DNA from: Chelydra serpentina | Lineage: Eukaryota; Chordata; Testudines; Chelydridae | Direction: 5' to 3' | Assembly: GCA_037349315.1 (NCBI GenBank) | Contig: JBAIAC010000019.1 | Coordinates: forward strand, 22,426,001-22,490,000 | Length of the DNA stretch: 64,000 bases | In this document: in pieces, positions 40,745 through 60,170 of the stretch | Layout: every line of letters begins with the position of its first letter | Position numbering within the stretch: position 1 is the stretch's first letter | Program-made: the position numbers and the translations under genes | The notes under the pieces: model-generated | Database searches by the model: none | The model's input: only the letters and a program-made list of their open reading frames with translations | What the model was told of the DNA's origin: nothing

Positions 40745-42045
40745 AAGAATTATTAGAAACCTAGATGAACACAATATGTTGGGGAAGAGACAACGCAGCT
40801 TTTGTAAAGGGAAATTACATCTCACCAATCCATTAGAATTCTTTGAGGCGGTCAACAAAAGTATGGACTAGAGTGATCCAGTGGCTTTAGTGTACTTAGA
40901 CTTTTTCTGAAAGCCTTTGACAAGGTCCCTCACTAAAGGCTCTTAAGGCAAGTAGGCAGTCATAGGCTAGGAGAGAAGGTCCTCTTATGGATCAGTAACT
41001 GGTTAAAAGATAGGAAACAAAGGGTAGGAATAAATCATCAGTTTTCAGACGGGAGAGAGGTCCCCAAAGGATCTGTACTGGGACCAATGCTTTTCAACGT
41101 ATTACATAAGAAAATAAGAACGGCCATACTGGGTCCTACCAATTGTACATCTAGCCCAGTATCCTGCCTTCCCACAGTGGCCAAGAAGAGGTACTTCAGA
41201 GGGAATGAACAGAACAGATAATCATCAAATGATCCGGAAAAAGGGGTACATAGTGTGGTGGCAAAGCTTGTAGATGATAGAAAATTACTCAAGATAGTTA
41301 ATCCCAAAGCTGACTGAAGAATTACAAAGGGATCTCACAAAACTGGGTGACTGGGTAACAAAATGGCAAATTAAATTATGCACATTGGAAAACATAATCT
41401 CAACTATACATACAAAATGATGGGGTCTAAATTAGCTGTTACCACTCTCAAGGAAGAGATCTTGGAGACATTGTAGAGTATTCTTTGAAAACATCTGCTC
41501 AATCTGTAGCGGCAGTCAGAAAAGCTAACCATGATAGGAACCATTAGGAAAGGGGTAGCTGATTAGACAGAAAATATCATAATGCCTTTATGTGAAGCCA
41601 TGGTAGGCTTCAATACTGCATGGGGTTCTGGTCATCCCGTCTCAAAAATGATATAATAGAATTGGAAAAGGTTTAGATAGGGGCAACAAAAATGATTAGG
41701 GGTATGGAACAGCATCCATACAGGAGAAATTGGAGAGACCAGGACTGTTCAGCTTTGAACAGCTGTCAACCTGTGGAACTCATTGCCAGGGGATGTTGTA
41801 TGTTCAAAAAAGAATAAGATAAGTTTATGGAGGATAGCTCCATCAATGGCTATTAGCCAAGATGGTCAGGGATGCAACCCCATGCTCTGCTGGGACTGGA
41901 TGACAGGGGATGATCACTTGGTAAATTGCCCTGTTCTGTTCATTCACTCTGAAGCATCTGGCACTGACCACTGTCAGAAGACAGGAAACGGATAGGTGGA
42001 CCATTAATCTGACCTGGTATGGCTATTCTTATGTTCTTATGAGTG
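40745..42045 (+). repeat. CR1 LINE remnant with a nested inverted CR1 tail
   Basis: Reverse-transcriptase region is recognisable at about 40800-41100 (TTTGTAAAGGGAAATTACAT, a frameshifted YLDF...KAFDKVPH-like stretch near 40890-40940, and AACTGGTTAAAAGATAGGAA). Further 3' are AGATGATAGAAA and GAACTCATTGCCA. A different CR1-type 3' segment (TAAGAACGGCCATACTGGGT, 41107-41244) interrupts it, and its antisense relative appears at 41935-42042. Many stops; not functional. Confidence 0.75.
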
Positions 42046-42929
42046 TCTTGATTAGTGTTGCATTTCACATATTGCCAGCAATAATACTTCAAATTACATT
42101 CTACAACTTGCTGATGTGTATTCTTAATTTTATAGGGTTTTAAGCCATCTACTTCTGTTTCATAAAAGAATGTGGTCCTTTGTGGATCTAATGTCTGTAA
42201 ATCTAATTTAGTGTCCAAATCTCTCTCATTTTCACTAGCTCCCCATTTGTATAGTTTCTGTACTCCTGGGTTCTGGCTTCTTTTCTTACCTTTATTTCTT
42301 GGGCTATTTGCATAAGTCTCCTTTTGGATGTTTAATTACTTGGGGGGTCTCCTGTATTCTAGCTCATCTATTGCCTCCCTCTGGATCCTTACTCAATATT
42401 AGTTTGTTTTCAGTGGCTTCTAATCCCTGCCATGGTGACCATTTTCTTTCTTTTCTGCATTCATTTCTGCTTCTCCAACTTCATTATCAAAATCCCTGAG
42501 GCTAGTGTTGTACCACTGGCTTAGAAACTTTACTGGCTCTTCTAATGGGGATGGCACTCTGTCACCTCTGGAGGCCAGTGCAATATTTTTGTTAATTTCC
42601 TCTTTTAGAGAATCAAACTAAGGTTTTTGAGGATTTGACTTCATGTCTGTAAACTTCACCGGCTTCTCACAGCTCTCATTGAAATGATCCACCTGCGGTC
42701 TACTGCTGCTTGTGATTAGTTCATTGATGTATGACACAACGTGGCTGTTCTCCCTAATTAGCCAGAGCACTTATTTCTGGCTGATTAAACTAGTAGATTC
42801 AATGCTATTATAAACCATGTTATGGATAGGACACATGCTGTTATAATACCCTTAGAATTCCTTTGCCATGGGTTAACTATCTCGTTCTCAGGTGAAAGTA
42901 CATATACTTGAGCTACATACTGCTATATG

Positions 42930-42955
42930 AACACGGCTACTACACTGAAACCTAT
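42930..42955 (+). mobile_element. 26-bp Penelope-like 3' end micro-insertion
   Basis: The insert AACACGGCTACTACACTGAA plus ACCTAT is the extreme end of the PLE tail. It lies between two exact copies of CATACTGCTATATG (42916-42929 and 42956-42969), so the target duplication is 14 bp. Confidence 0.75.
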
Positions 42956-45178
42956 CATACTGCTATATGGTACTCTCAGATGACGTTCTGAATCTTCGCA
43001 GGAAGGCCATGCCTAAACTTTACTAGAACATGAGGGATAGAACTCCATGTACTAAATTAAGCTTAATTGCTAGATAAATTGTTCTGGTCTGCTTTCTTTG
43101 TGTGTATGTGTTCATTAAATTGACCTTTCACAGTGGTCCAACCATCCTAAGATTTCAGTCACTCTTCCTTTGGATGGATGTCCAATAACTTGCTCACTCC
43201 TACATGTTCTGATTCTTTCTCTTTTGGCCTCTGTAGTAAATACGCTGCTTCTGATAGCCCTCACAGTGAAGCTTACATCTCAAAGTTGTGAAACATGGGG
43301 AATAGAACTTCAGAAACAGATCTGTACCTCTTAAGAGAGAGAATTCCTCCTTGTACCTATCTGTCAGTATTATTAAGGCTTATCTCTTCTTTGTGAACCA
43401 GTCGGTAGAGAATGAGATAACTAAGCTCCTGAAGTCTTGATTTCCCCCCCTTCCTCTGCAATCAAGTAGTAGTAGGTACATTAGGTAGTATATTGCACCA
43501 ATAGATTTTTGGTGTTGTGAAACCACAGTGGTAAGCACATCAAAATACCTGAAATAAATAGTAAGGAGTAGTCCATGTCAGTTTAGCGGAGAAATAGTTT
43601 TAAGATGTTTGGTTATTATTGTTTAAATCATCTCCTATCCCTAGGTCTTTATAAATTAACTTACGCTTCACTTTGAGGTCTACAGTATTACCAGCTGGGT
43701 GCATTTCCCTGATGGTGAATCATCTCTTCCACACTTTTGGTGCAGGGGCATGTGTCCTGAAACTAACCTGCTTACTTTCTATTTTCCAGCTTTCCTCGTA
43801 GTATCGCTTCACCTTCTCTTTCTATATATTCAGCATCTAGAGATGTCTATCTCCGTTCTGGTTTTGTATCTAGAGCTGAACTTCCTCAAGGCTTGGGGGT
43901 GAAGACAGTGGTAGTTCAGGCTGATAACCACATACTTACCTAACTTTTTATCACTCCCATGAAGTGTGGCAGTAGAAAGAAGAGCCTACCACACCATCTT
44001 TCAGAGCTCCAGTTTTCTCTTCATTGTTTTAACCCTCCATTCCCATGGCATGTTCATTATCCTTCTGGCTAAGCAGGACAGGATTTAATTCTTCAGCACC
44101 CACCAGGACTACTAATTTGGCACAAGGGCTGTGAGTAGCCTAGGAGAACTACATCTACTGCATTTCAAGCCAACCCATAAAGTGAGACCCTTAAAAAGCA
44201 TCTCCTGAATAAATGTCCAGGATGTTGGCCATTAAGCTGACCCCGATCAATAACCCCTTCTTTTAATTGATGCATGAAATTTGTAGTCTTTATTTGGTGC
44301 TGCTTTTGGCCTTACTTTATTTTTTTTAAACAACCATTTTTCAAGTTGTGACTTTCCAAAAGCATATTATTAGCAATAAATATTGGGAGATACTTTTCAG
44401 TTTTCTCTTTTATTTTGACACTGTTCTCCTAGAGATAACTTTACTTGAGAGGTTTTCCCGTTCAGAGTGTGTGCAATCTGAATTTTGAAGAATTTTCCAT
44501 GGTTTAATTTTTTTTATTAAGATGGAATAGGATATGAGAGTAGAATATGCAATTGACCTCTGCACACTCTTCGCCATCCTATAAACTTGCCTATGTCCCT
44601 TCTTTTTTGAGAATGAAATGGATTAGATGGGTATAACAGGAAGGTTGGAGACAGCCATCAGTCTGTGCTAAACCTGTGTTCTTTTTATTAATCAACAGTT
44701 TGCGTGTAAAATTGCTTATTTTAAGTTGATCTCTGAAAATAGGAGCAATTTTTTAAAAGAAGTCTGTCTACAGTTTCTTTTAACTCAACTTAAAATGATC
44801 ATAGTTTTTCCTGTTAAAATATTCCCTATAACAAAATGCCACAAGACATCCCAAGCTACTTTAGACAGCTTATTATGTGGTTCACTTCAAAGTTGTGACA
44901 CTTTTTGGCTTGAAGTCTTTTTCATTTTGGTTCTTAGCTTGGACAGCATTGAATTCAGAGTGGAAAAAGCATTTGAAGCTATGAAATTGTTCAAAATAAG
45001 TTTGTGTCTGTCTGAATCTTGTGGCATAATAGCATTTGATTAAGATTTTTTTCTATGAGGTCCAGAGGTTTTTTTGCTTAGTTTCTTCAAAGTTATATTT
45101 GCACATTACACCTGTGGGTGATATTTTTTTCTGGTAGAGTGTCAAGATCTCCTGTAGTCAATGTTGTAAATCTTTTGA

Positions 45179-45559
<381 letters not shown>

Positions 45560-45911
45560 TAGTCTGCACCAATTTATAAATCTTTTATTAATATTCTAGT
45601 CAAGTGTATTACTAGCTGTTGTTGCTAAAAACTGAAGTAGAGAAGCCATTAGAAGGCCAACATTTGCCAAAAGTTACCTCTTGTATTGCCCATCTTAAAG
45701 AATAAAATTTTGGTAGACTCCGATACTACTATGTGGTAATAGTTGACAGATACTTGCATAAAACACTTAAAATATAATGGTAATTTGTAGGAGCAAAGCA
45801 CAATAGTCATGTTCTTTGTAATGACTTTCTTCTCAGCAGCTGTTAGCTTTCTCCTCTTTGTTCTTCCAATATTATGGTATGTCACTACAATGTCCCAGCC
45901 TCACTCGCTAA

Positions 45912-46209
45912 GGGTACATCTAAGCTTCAGGCTGGTAGTGTAAATTCCAGCTCAAGGAGACATACCCACTCTAGATCTGATTGAGGTACCTGTGCTCTAA
46001 GAATATAGTCAGTGTTGGGAGTGGTGGGATGGGCTAGGATGCCCAAGTGCAATCCTATCCAAGATGCTAGGCATGTACTCAGGGCAGCTAACCCCTCCTA
46101 CAACTCACGTTGCTACAGCTACGCTTTTTAGGGCTCTAGCTTCATTGGAGCTAGCATGGGTATGTTGCTTCAAGCTGAAATGTACCCAGTTAGAAGTGTA
46201 GGTCTACCC
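45912..46209 (+). mobile_element. MITE with GGGTA(C)ATCTA termini, 298 bp
   Basis: TAA duplication at 45909-45911 and 46210-46212. Termini GGGTACATCTAAGCTTCAG and, on the minus strand, GGGTAGACCTACACTTCTAA. The body is mixed sequence with CTAGC-rich stretches and no ORF. PIF/Harbinger type from the 3-bp TWA target; a different subfamily from the dual-hairpin MITEs. Confidence 0.65.
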
Positions 46210-46819
46210 TAAAACTGCCAGGTTGGTGAAAATCTCCGTCCTTCACCCCTCTCCCTTCAAGGAGTTTGGAATAATCTGCACCTTGACAAGCCCCACCAGA
46301 ATGTAACATAAACGTTTCTTTTCCCTGACTTTTCTGGCTGCAGTAGAGAATACACAGGCATTGGAGATGACATAAGAGTGGAAATATTTACAAGAACATT
46401 TTGTATTCACTCATTTCTTATTCTCTTCTCTGATGACACACACCGTAGCTTCTTGGATGTGATTGAACTACATCACCTACTATTTCCTAGTCTACAAGAG
46501 CTTTGGTTTAAATACCCAAAGGGTTAGGCAGCATAGACTCTGGAGCACGTGAGAGTCATACCTGTTTGGGTCATTGTCAAGTTCTGATTGCCATTATTTT
46601 GTAACTGTTACCAACAATATTGATTTCATGTTGGTAACGTTTTTAACATTATATTAGCAATTTTCATTTTACTGTGCTATTTGCTAAAAGGCATACTGGC
46701 TGTCTGCTGAGGACACTGCTGATAAGGAAAGGCAGTTAGATAGAAGGCATTACTGTACAAACACTAGAAAGATATAGAGGTTGGTGTGTTTAATATGTAA
46801 CTTGGATGTCAGACTCTAA

Positions 46820-47115
46820 GGGCTGGTCCACACTAGGGGGGAAGGGTCAATCGAAGATACGCAACTTCAGCTACATGAATAACATAGCTGAAGTCGAATA
46901 TCTTAGATCGATTTCAAAAGTACTTACCAGTGGTCCACACCACAGCAGGCAGGCTCCCCCGTCGACTCCGCTTACTCCTCGCACGGAGCTGGAGTTCCGG
47001 AGTCGACGGGGAGTGGCTCTGGGATCGATTTATCACGTCTAGATGAGACACGATAAATCGATCCCAGAACATCGATCGCTACCCGACGAATCGGGCGGGT
47101 AGTGTGGATGTAGCC
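46820..47115 (+). mobile_element. Dual-hairpin MITE (PIF/Harbinger type), 296 bp
   Basis: TAA duplication at 46817-46819 and 47116-47118; termini GGGCTGGTCCACACTA and, on the minus strand, GGCTACATCCACACTACC. Hairpin 1 near 46855-46910 (TACGCAACTTCAGCTA and complement), hairpin 2 near 47025-47065 (GATCGATTTATCACGTCTAG and complement). Highly similar to the inverted copy at 61133-61434. Confidence 0.82.
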
Positions 47116-47433
47116 TAAGTGAATTCTACAAAAGGATGAATAAAATAAATAATTCTGTAGCCTGAAAGCCATAATTGAACAGCCTGTACCCACAGAATGG
47201 CACTGAAACGAGGGAAAATGAAATGTGGGATCACAATTATACCTCTATAAAAGGGGAGATGTAAAAAGAAACCATCTAAAGACAACCTTTTAAATGCTGA
47301 AATAGGAAAACTGACCTGTGTGGGTTTGTTCTGCTCAGAGTATGAACTGTCAGTTTTCTGAACCATGGTTGCTGTTCTATATAAAGGGAATCATTGGACA
47401 GGTTCGTAATCTCATCTCTTAAATCTTTCCCAG

Positions 47434-47580
47434 ACGGCTTTGACAGTCACCCAACGAGAGTTGGGTCAGTTACAGGAACTCAGTAATCATCAGAAAAAGA
47501 GAGCTACAGAGATCTTGAACTTACTGCTTAAAGATCTGGGAGAGATTGGAGGAATCATTGGTACCAATGATGTTAAAACG
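47434..47580 (+). CDS. KIF5C: KIF5C exon 15: stalk (residues 524-572)
   Basis: 147 bp, 49 codons, TTTCCCAG acceptor and GTAAGT donor. It encodes [20 protein letters not shown], then [19 protein letters not shown] and [10 protein letters not shown]. It lies in the middle stalk, within the broad region that binds the TRAK/Milton mitochondrial adaptors. The acceptor is only about 320 bp downstream of an intact MITE. Confidence 0.96.
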
Positions 47581-49718
47581 GTAAGTCAGATCTTGTATTG
47601 CTTTTTTCAAAAGAATATAAAGATGTATTTCTGAGGATGGGTGGTATGGGTATTTATAGCCCCAACCTTTCACCTCTGTAGTCTGATATTTAAATCCTCC
47701 TTGGATCACAAATTAAAATAATTTTGTTTTGGTCTTAGTGGATGTTTTTCTAGGTCATAAAACTACCATGCAGCTTACTCAATCTATTGTGATGAGTGGG
47801 CACTCTCTGTTCTTGAGAAGTGAAGGATTTGTATTAGCACCTGTTCAGCAGATCAGGACAGAGTCATGTGAGGAGAAATGTTCATGGCTTACCATTTAAA
47901 CACTGGCTGAATTTAGAAATTTTCACAAATTTTCAGGGAAATCGAAGTATTGGTGACAAACTCAAGTCTGTCAATTTCCAGCATTGGTAAATTTTGCTGA
48001 TTACCCCATAAATGTCAGCATTGCTGTAGCATACCCCTGACTATAGCCAATGTAGGAGAGCAAACTTATTGATAGTTTCTTCTGTGGAATAACAAAGTGG
48101 AAAATGAACGAATGCTATTGACACAGTAGAACCCTGGGTATGGAAATGTTTCTGGAGATACCTGAAATCTTCAGCCACTCAGTCTTTGAAATGTGCATGC
48201 TGACTGGCTCCTATGAATACAGACAGCTGGCCAAATTCTTCAAGGTTCTCACTTCTCCCACTGTAGATAAAGGAAATTCTAACCATTGGAAACGGTATTT
48301 TAATGGCCATTGGCTAAAACTGTGCATCAGGTAACTAAACAAACTGTTCACTGTAGGTGATATACAAATTCTCTTTACACTGTTCACCATGTCACTTTTT
48401 TTCTTTTGAAACTAAATGTTATGTCTAGTTGCTAGACCGGCAAGTTTACATGAGACAAATCTATTTCCAAGTAGTATTTCATGTTGTCTTTTTAGTGTAC
48501 TAACTTTCTCCTCTTTGCTTCACTTGGAATATTGGAGCTGGCATCTTACTTTTTAACCTCTTTTCCCATACTTCAAGGATTAAAAACAAGTGTGTGCCGC
48601 TGGATACCCTGTCCATGATATATCCCTTGGACCTGATCCTGAGAGTTGTTGTTCACCTGCCTCTCTCTCACTGAAGTCAATGGGATTTGCAAGTGCTCAG
48701 TTCCTCTCTGATTACAAAGGACATGATCCTTGTCTGTCTGGCAATGTGTTTCTTATGACACATCCTGCATCATTATTTCCTGGAGTATGAACTGTTCATT
48801 TAAGAGTTGCTAGAAGGCATGTTTGGGTATGGGAGGGAAAGGAAATCCATGCTCGCTGAGGAATTCCTTGCTCAATGAACTGTGAGAAAATTGGGCTCCT
48901 GGAATTCTGCTGTTATCATTGGATTCCACAGGTTCTGAATGTTCCTTAGTGTATTAGTTGATATTAAAGTATTTGATAATTCTGGAAATCTAGTTGTTGC
49001 AATCTCAAAATAAGCAATATTTAAAGAAACTGTCATGCCATTTCAGTTTTTGGCTGATACAAATAGCCAGTAAATCTAGGGTTGATATAACACTACTGGG
49101 AGCTCTGTCCAAATTAACGTGATGTGATCTGGAAGTTCTTTTTAACCATTTTTTCCCCGGTAGCACAAGAGTGAATCTTGCATAAAATGTTCCAACAACC
49201 CCTGGTGGCCATGCAATTGTATATGAAATTATATTAAAGGGTACAGTACATGAAAAGAGATGCTTGCCATTTTAGTGGAGGCTTTGTACTAATTAAGAAG
49301 CCAGGGCTTTACAGGATAGTTTTCAATGTAAATAAGTAACAATTGAGGGTGCTTTATAATGTCGCTTTAAAAAGGGAGGTTCATGGCCTCTCCAGCAGCA
49401 CAGGAAAGCTCTTCTGCAATGTGTCACTGCAATTAAATTATTCCCACTTTTAATGGCTATAACCTGAGCAGGAAGACTTAACTTTTGGCCCTTGTCTGAC
49501 TTTTATCCATGAAGTTTCTGAGAAGTTGAGTGATACGAGGTCTTGGAATGTAAATGGGAAAATATCCAGTCTGGTGTTCCCAGGACTTGTGAGTTCTGCT
49601 GTGTATTACTGAGATTTCCCTAGTTGTAGACAACTGGTTCACTAGTAGAAAGTTTTCTGCATTGGCTATTTTCTTTTATAAGCCTGTATTTAAGCAATGC
49701 AACTCTTTGTGTGTTTAG
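47581..49718 (+). other. KIF5C: KIF5C intron 15
   Basis: 2.1 kb of AT-rich sequence with no repeat or RNA gene that I recognise. Confidence 0.75.
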
Positions 49719-49997
<279 letters not shown>

Positions 49998-50814
49998 TAA
50001 ACATGCTACTTCTCAGTGATGAGATCATGCCTCCTTGGCTGTAGATTTCTGTCTCCCTCATACTGTAAAGTACAGCTTATCCATACATGCTGAAGAAACA
50101 ACTTTATTTCTGCAAGTCTATACCTTTAACACTGTGCCTTTAACTTAAAAAATGACATGCAAATGAAATTAACATATCCATCTCATTCGTAAAACATGTT
50201 GGGAGAGGCATTTATCCCATTAGCAGATAGACAGTATGGTATATCAAATGATATTGTTAAAACTATGGAGAATGGTACCATATAATTATGAACAGCAGGG
50301 TTTCCTGGTGGCTGTTGTGTGACCAGAAAAAAAGCTTGGAGGATTCCCCTCTGGGTCAGACTTGTTGTGATCCTAAAGGGAAAAAAGGAAAGGAAATGTG
50401 CTGAATGCCAGCTACTGCCAATATGATGGGGTTTTGTTGATTCCACATGGTCATCTCCATGTTTCCTGATTGTGAGGAGGGATTGTGAGTCCACCACATG
50501 TAATTTGCTGGCACTTAGTCTGAAAAAATTAGTTTATCATTAAAATATAAGTAGGGACAGGCCCAGTTTTGCAGTTGCTGTGGCTCTCCAAGCCATTGAC
50601 CTTGCTGTAGATCTTGATAAGGAAAGGCAGAAGTTGTAACATGCTTCTAAATGTTCCAGAAAGACACTAGACCAATTTGTGACTGGATAGATCATTTGTT
50701 CAGAAATGTGAAATGCACCTTGTATGTGAATGATCTTATCCTAGGGCTTTTTTTAAATCCATGAAATTGTATACTTCTGGTAATACTTACTGGTAATCTT
50801 TACTGTAAAGAGAG

Positions 50815-50915
50815 AATCTGAGGCAAAAAGGTTAAGTGACTTGCCAGAGGTCATTGAATGAGGCAGGATCAGAATTGCGAGTGGAACTCACTACTGTGCT
50901 GAGACTGATGGTCCA
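50815..50915 (+). repeat. L2/MIR3-like ancient repeat fragment
   Basis: CTGAGGCAAAAAGGTTAAGT then GACTTGCCAGAGGTCA and GTGGAACTCACTACTGTGCT follow the widely shared GACTTGCCCAAGGTCA segment of old amniote L2/MIR-type repeats. Confidence 0.5.
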
Positions 50916-51073
50916 CACCTCTTCTTCTGGCGTTTGAATGCTTTTAGTGCTGTGTGGAAGCCAACCAGATTAATTCTTTAAGGCATGTGAACTTTTTTTC
51001 TTGTCATTCTGGGTGCCATGTGGATAAGATCATGCCAAGGCTCCATCTGTATTTAAGCCTAGAAGGAAACTAA

Positions 51074-51360
51074 GGCTTGGTCTACACTAACCCCCGCTGT
51101 CGAACTAAGATACGCAACTTCAGCTACGTTAATAACGTAGCTGAAGTCGAAGTCTCTTAGTTCGAACTTACCTGTGGTCCACACGCGGCGCGCTGGCTCC
51201 CCCGTCGACTCCGCCTGCTCCGTTCGCAGAGCAGGATTACCGGCGTCGACGGAGGAGCACTTCCTGGTTCGATTTATTGCGTATAGACAAGACGTGATAA
51301 ATCGAACCCAGAAGATCGATTGGACTCCTCCGACACGGCGGGTAAGTATAGACGTACCCG
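51074..51360 (+). mobile_element. Dual-hairpin MITE (PIF/Harbinger type), 287 bp
   Basis: TAA duplication at 51071-51073 and 51361-51363; termini GGCTTGGTCTACACTAAC and, on the minus strand, CGGGTACGTCTATACTTACC. Hairpin 1 (ACGCAACTTCAGCTACGTTA and complement) and hairpin 2 (GGTTCGATTTATTGCGTATA and complement) flank a CpG-rich middle with CCCGTCGACTCCGCC. Confidence 0.8.
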
Positions 51361-51653
51361 TAACAGTTAACAGAGGTTTGGACTGTTAAATTGAGCCCTT
51401 AAAATTGAGTATCCCTGCCATGCGCTGCTCTAATTCCCCACTTTGCGGAATGAGCATTCCAAACACTTCTTGTCAAACTTAGAAATCTAGCAGACTGTCA
51501 CCATGATAGATGTGGAATTTGACACATACTTTTCACTGAGAACTCAGTCCTGAGAGGTGCTGAACTCTTTCAACTCCCATTAAGGTTAGGAGCTACTTGG
51601 CACCTTTCAAGCTTTTGCCCTTAATGCAGAAATATAAATGTGAACTCAAAAAT

Positions 51654-51918
51654 TGGCCAAACTGGACAGTCTCTACGCAAAAGAATAAATGGACACAAAT
51701 CTGACATCAGGAATCATAACATTCAAAAGCCAGTAGGAGAACACTTCAACCTCTCTAATCACTCGGTGACAGACTTAAAGGTGGCAATTTTGCAACAGAA
51801 AAACGTCAAAAACAGACTCCAACGAGAAGCTGCTGAACTATAATTAATATGCAAACTAGATACCATTAACTTAGGTTTGAACAGAGACTGGGAATGGCTC
51901 GGTCATTACATTAATTGA
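51654..51918 (+). pseudogene. Penelope-like GIY-YIG endonuclease, C-terminal remnant
   Basis: About 87 codons in one frame, broken by one TAA (51841-51843). The GIY-YIG motif itself is only partly present because the element is truncated. The following GQTGQSLRKRINGH helix, PVGEHF and the C-terminal LDT...GLN motif are retained. In intact PLEs this domain nicks target DNA to prime reverse transcription. Non-functional here. Confidence 0.75.
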
Positions 51919-52218
51919 ATCTATTTCCCCTAGTTTAGTATCCTAGTTAAGTACCCTTAACACCTTTGTGTCACTGTCCGTAATGGGTCATCTTGATTAT
52001 CACTTCAAAAATTTCTTTCCCCTGCTGATAATAGTTCCTTTCAATTAATTAGCCTTTTACTGTTGGTATGATTACTTCCACCTTTTCATGTTTCTCTGAA
52101 TGTATAAACATCCTCCTACTGTATGTTCCATTCTATGCATCCAACGAAGTGGACTGTAGTCCACGAAAGCTTATGCTGAAATAAATTTTAGTCTCTAAGG
52201 TGCCACAAGTATTCCTTT
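51654..52218 (+). mobile_element. 5'-truncated Penelope-like element with GIY-YIG endonuclease remnant
   Basis: Between TCAAAAAT copies (51646-51653 and 52219-52226). The first 190 bases encode the C-terminal part of a Penelope-type GIY-YIG endonuclease: GQTGQSLRKRINGHKSDIR, then PVGEHFNLSNHS and DLKVAILQ. The frame has a nonsense codon at 51841-51843, then continues in frame with CKLDTINLGLNRDWEWL to TGA at 51916-51918. A 3' UTR follows, then the shared tail with stem GTGGACT/AGTCCAC (52149-52164), GAAA and GCTTATGC. The reverse-transcriptase domain is missing. Confidence 0.8.
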
Positions 52219-52797
52219 TCAAAAATCTAGACCTTGTCTTCATGCGGAGGCAGGTCTTCTTAAAATGAAATGATCTCATCAGTAGAACTGTAATAGCTCC
52301 CACACAGGCCCCTCTTAACTCAAAAATTAGGAATAGAATTTGTTTCAAAATAAAATATATTTTGTTCTTTTTACCTTGGAAATGTCAGCTGCTATTTTTA
52401 TTAATTAAAGTGACCTTTCTTGTTTAAAGATGTGCTAACAAAAAAATAGGAGCAAATGATCAGTGTTGCTATTGACCAACACATCTGGCTTCCTAGTAGT
52501 ACAGCTTGAGATGCTCAGGAAGCTACTCAATTATATTTTCCATTGTAATGCGAAGTGAATTTGACTTCAAAATATTGCTGCTGTTTGATGACAAGGTGGT
52601 CCTGCATTCCATATGGTATTGTGGAAATACCTGTCATGCTCCATAGTGTTAACCACAGGCCATGAAGAATTAAGATTGTGTTGGTGTTACATCTCTCTTA
52701 GATCCTGTACAGCACGTCCTCCTAGTAGGTAGCTCTGGATGCAGAGAGCTTTCACATGTCCCTAATCTTTATAGGAAGAGAGCACCTGAATTTCTAA

Positions 52798-58974
<6,177 letters not shown>

Positions 58975-59035
58975 ACTGCTTAATGATAAAAGGGAACAAG
59001 CAAGAGAAGATCTTAAAGGGCTGGAGGAAACTGTG
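58975..59035 (+). CDS. KIF5C: KIF5C exon 21: entry to light-chain binding region (residues 771-791)
   Basis: 61 bp after TTTTTTTAG, donor GTATGT. It encodes LLNDKREQAREDLKGLEETV after completing residue 771 (I or L in the family). REQAREDLKGLEETV is highly conserved in kinesin-1 and forms part of the four-helix contact with kinesin light chains. Confidence 0.95.
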
Positions 59036-59654
59036 GTATGTTTATAACTAAAACATCAGCTTTTTTTGCAAGGGCTTAGGCAGTAATTTGTTGCCAGTCT
59101 TTTTGTGTGTGCTTGTTGCCTACAGTGTTTTTGCAAGAAAATGACCAGATTAGGTGAGAAATAAGTTTTCCAAATTGTCCTTCTGTCTTGAACTTGATTT
59201 GAATAAGTTTAGGATCTGAACCAACCCACTTTTGCCCATCTCTAGGTTAGACCTTATTTCTAAATTTTCTAAAGCTATTTTACTAATCTGTTTACTTATC
59301 ATCCTACATATACTCATCTCAAATGGCTCACTCTATAAGTCTTTCAATACTTGATATTTATGATTTAATGTCATAATCAATGTATTAAATTAATACATTT
59401 AAATTGCGTTTCTCAGAGATGTTAGTACTTTGTCACTGTGCAATCAGTATAATCCTATATAAAATGCATCATGCTCCGCAATCAGTCCTGAAAGGACACT
59501 TCTTTTGAAGAACTAGTTCTGTCTTCAGATCAATGCTATGAAATCAAACTCTTTGACTTTGTGCAATATACAAGACTTTTGGAAGAGGTAAAAGGCTGGT
59601 TGAAACAATAGTGGTTTTCTTTTTGATTACAATACAAGTGAATTAATTGTCCCA

Positions 59655-60170
59655 CTCTACTTGGCACTGGTAAGGCCTTAGGTGGAGTACTGTGGCGAGT
59701 TTTGGGTGCCATACTTTAAGAAGATATTCAGAGAGTCCTGAGGAGAGCTACAAAAATGATAAAAGATTTAGAAAAGCTGATGTATGATGAAACGTTAAAA
59801 AATCTGGGTATGTTTAGTCTTAAGAACAGAAGACTGATGATGACCCGGTAAATTTTTAGATATGTTGAGGGCTCTTATAAAGAGGAAAATGATAAATTGT
59901 GCTCCCTCTCCTCTCAAGATAGAACAAGAAGTAATGGGCTTAATCTGCAACAAGGAAAATTTAGTTTTATATTAGGAAAAACTTTCTAACGATAAGGATA
60001 GTTACGCTCCGGAATAGGCTTCCAAGGGAGGTTGTGGAATCCCCATCCCTGGAGGTTTTTAAGAACAGGTTGGACAAACACCTGTCAGGGATGGTCTAGG
60101 TATATTTGCCCCAGCCTCAGAACAGGGGTCTCCTGAGGTCCCTTCTTCCCCTATATTTCTATCAGCCTAT
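59655..60170 (+). repeat. CR1 LINE 3' part
   Basis: Contains TAGGTGGAGTACTGTGGCGA, AAGAACAGAAGACTGATG, TTAGGAAAAACTTTCTAACG, GGAGGTTGTGGAATCCCCAT, CCCTGGAGGTTTTTAAGAAC and CAGGTTGGACAAACACCTGT, the well-known C-terminal ORF2 and 3' UTR wording of CR1, in order and in sense. Many stops. Confidence 0.85.

Noticed and set aside
44726..45043. 105-codon ORF just upstream of exon 14, considered as an extra KIF5C exon
   Set aside because: Does not resemble any kinesin stretch, and exon 13 joins exon 14 perfectly in frame without it.
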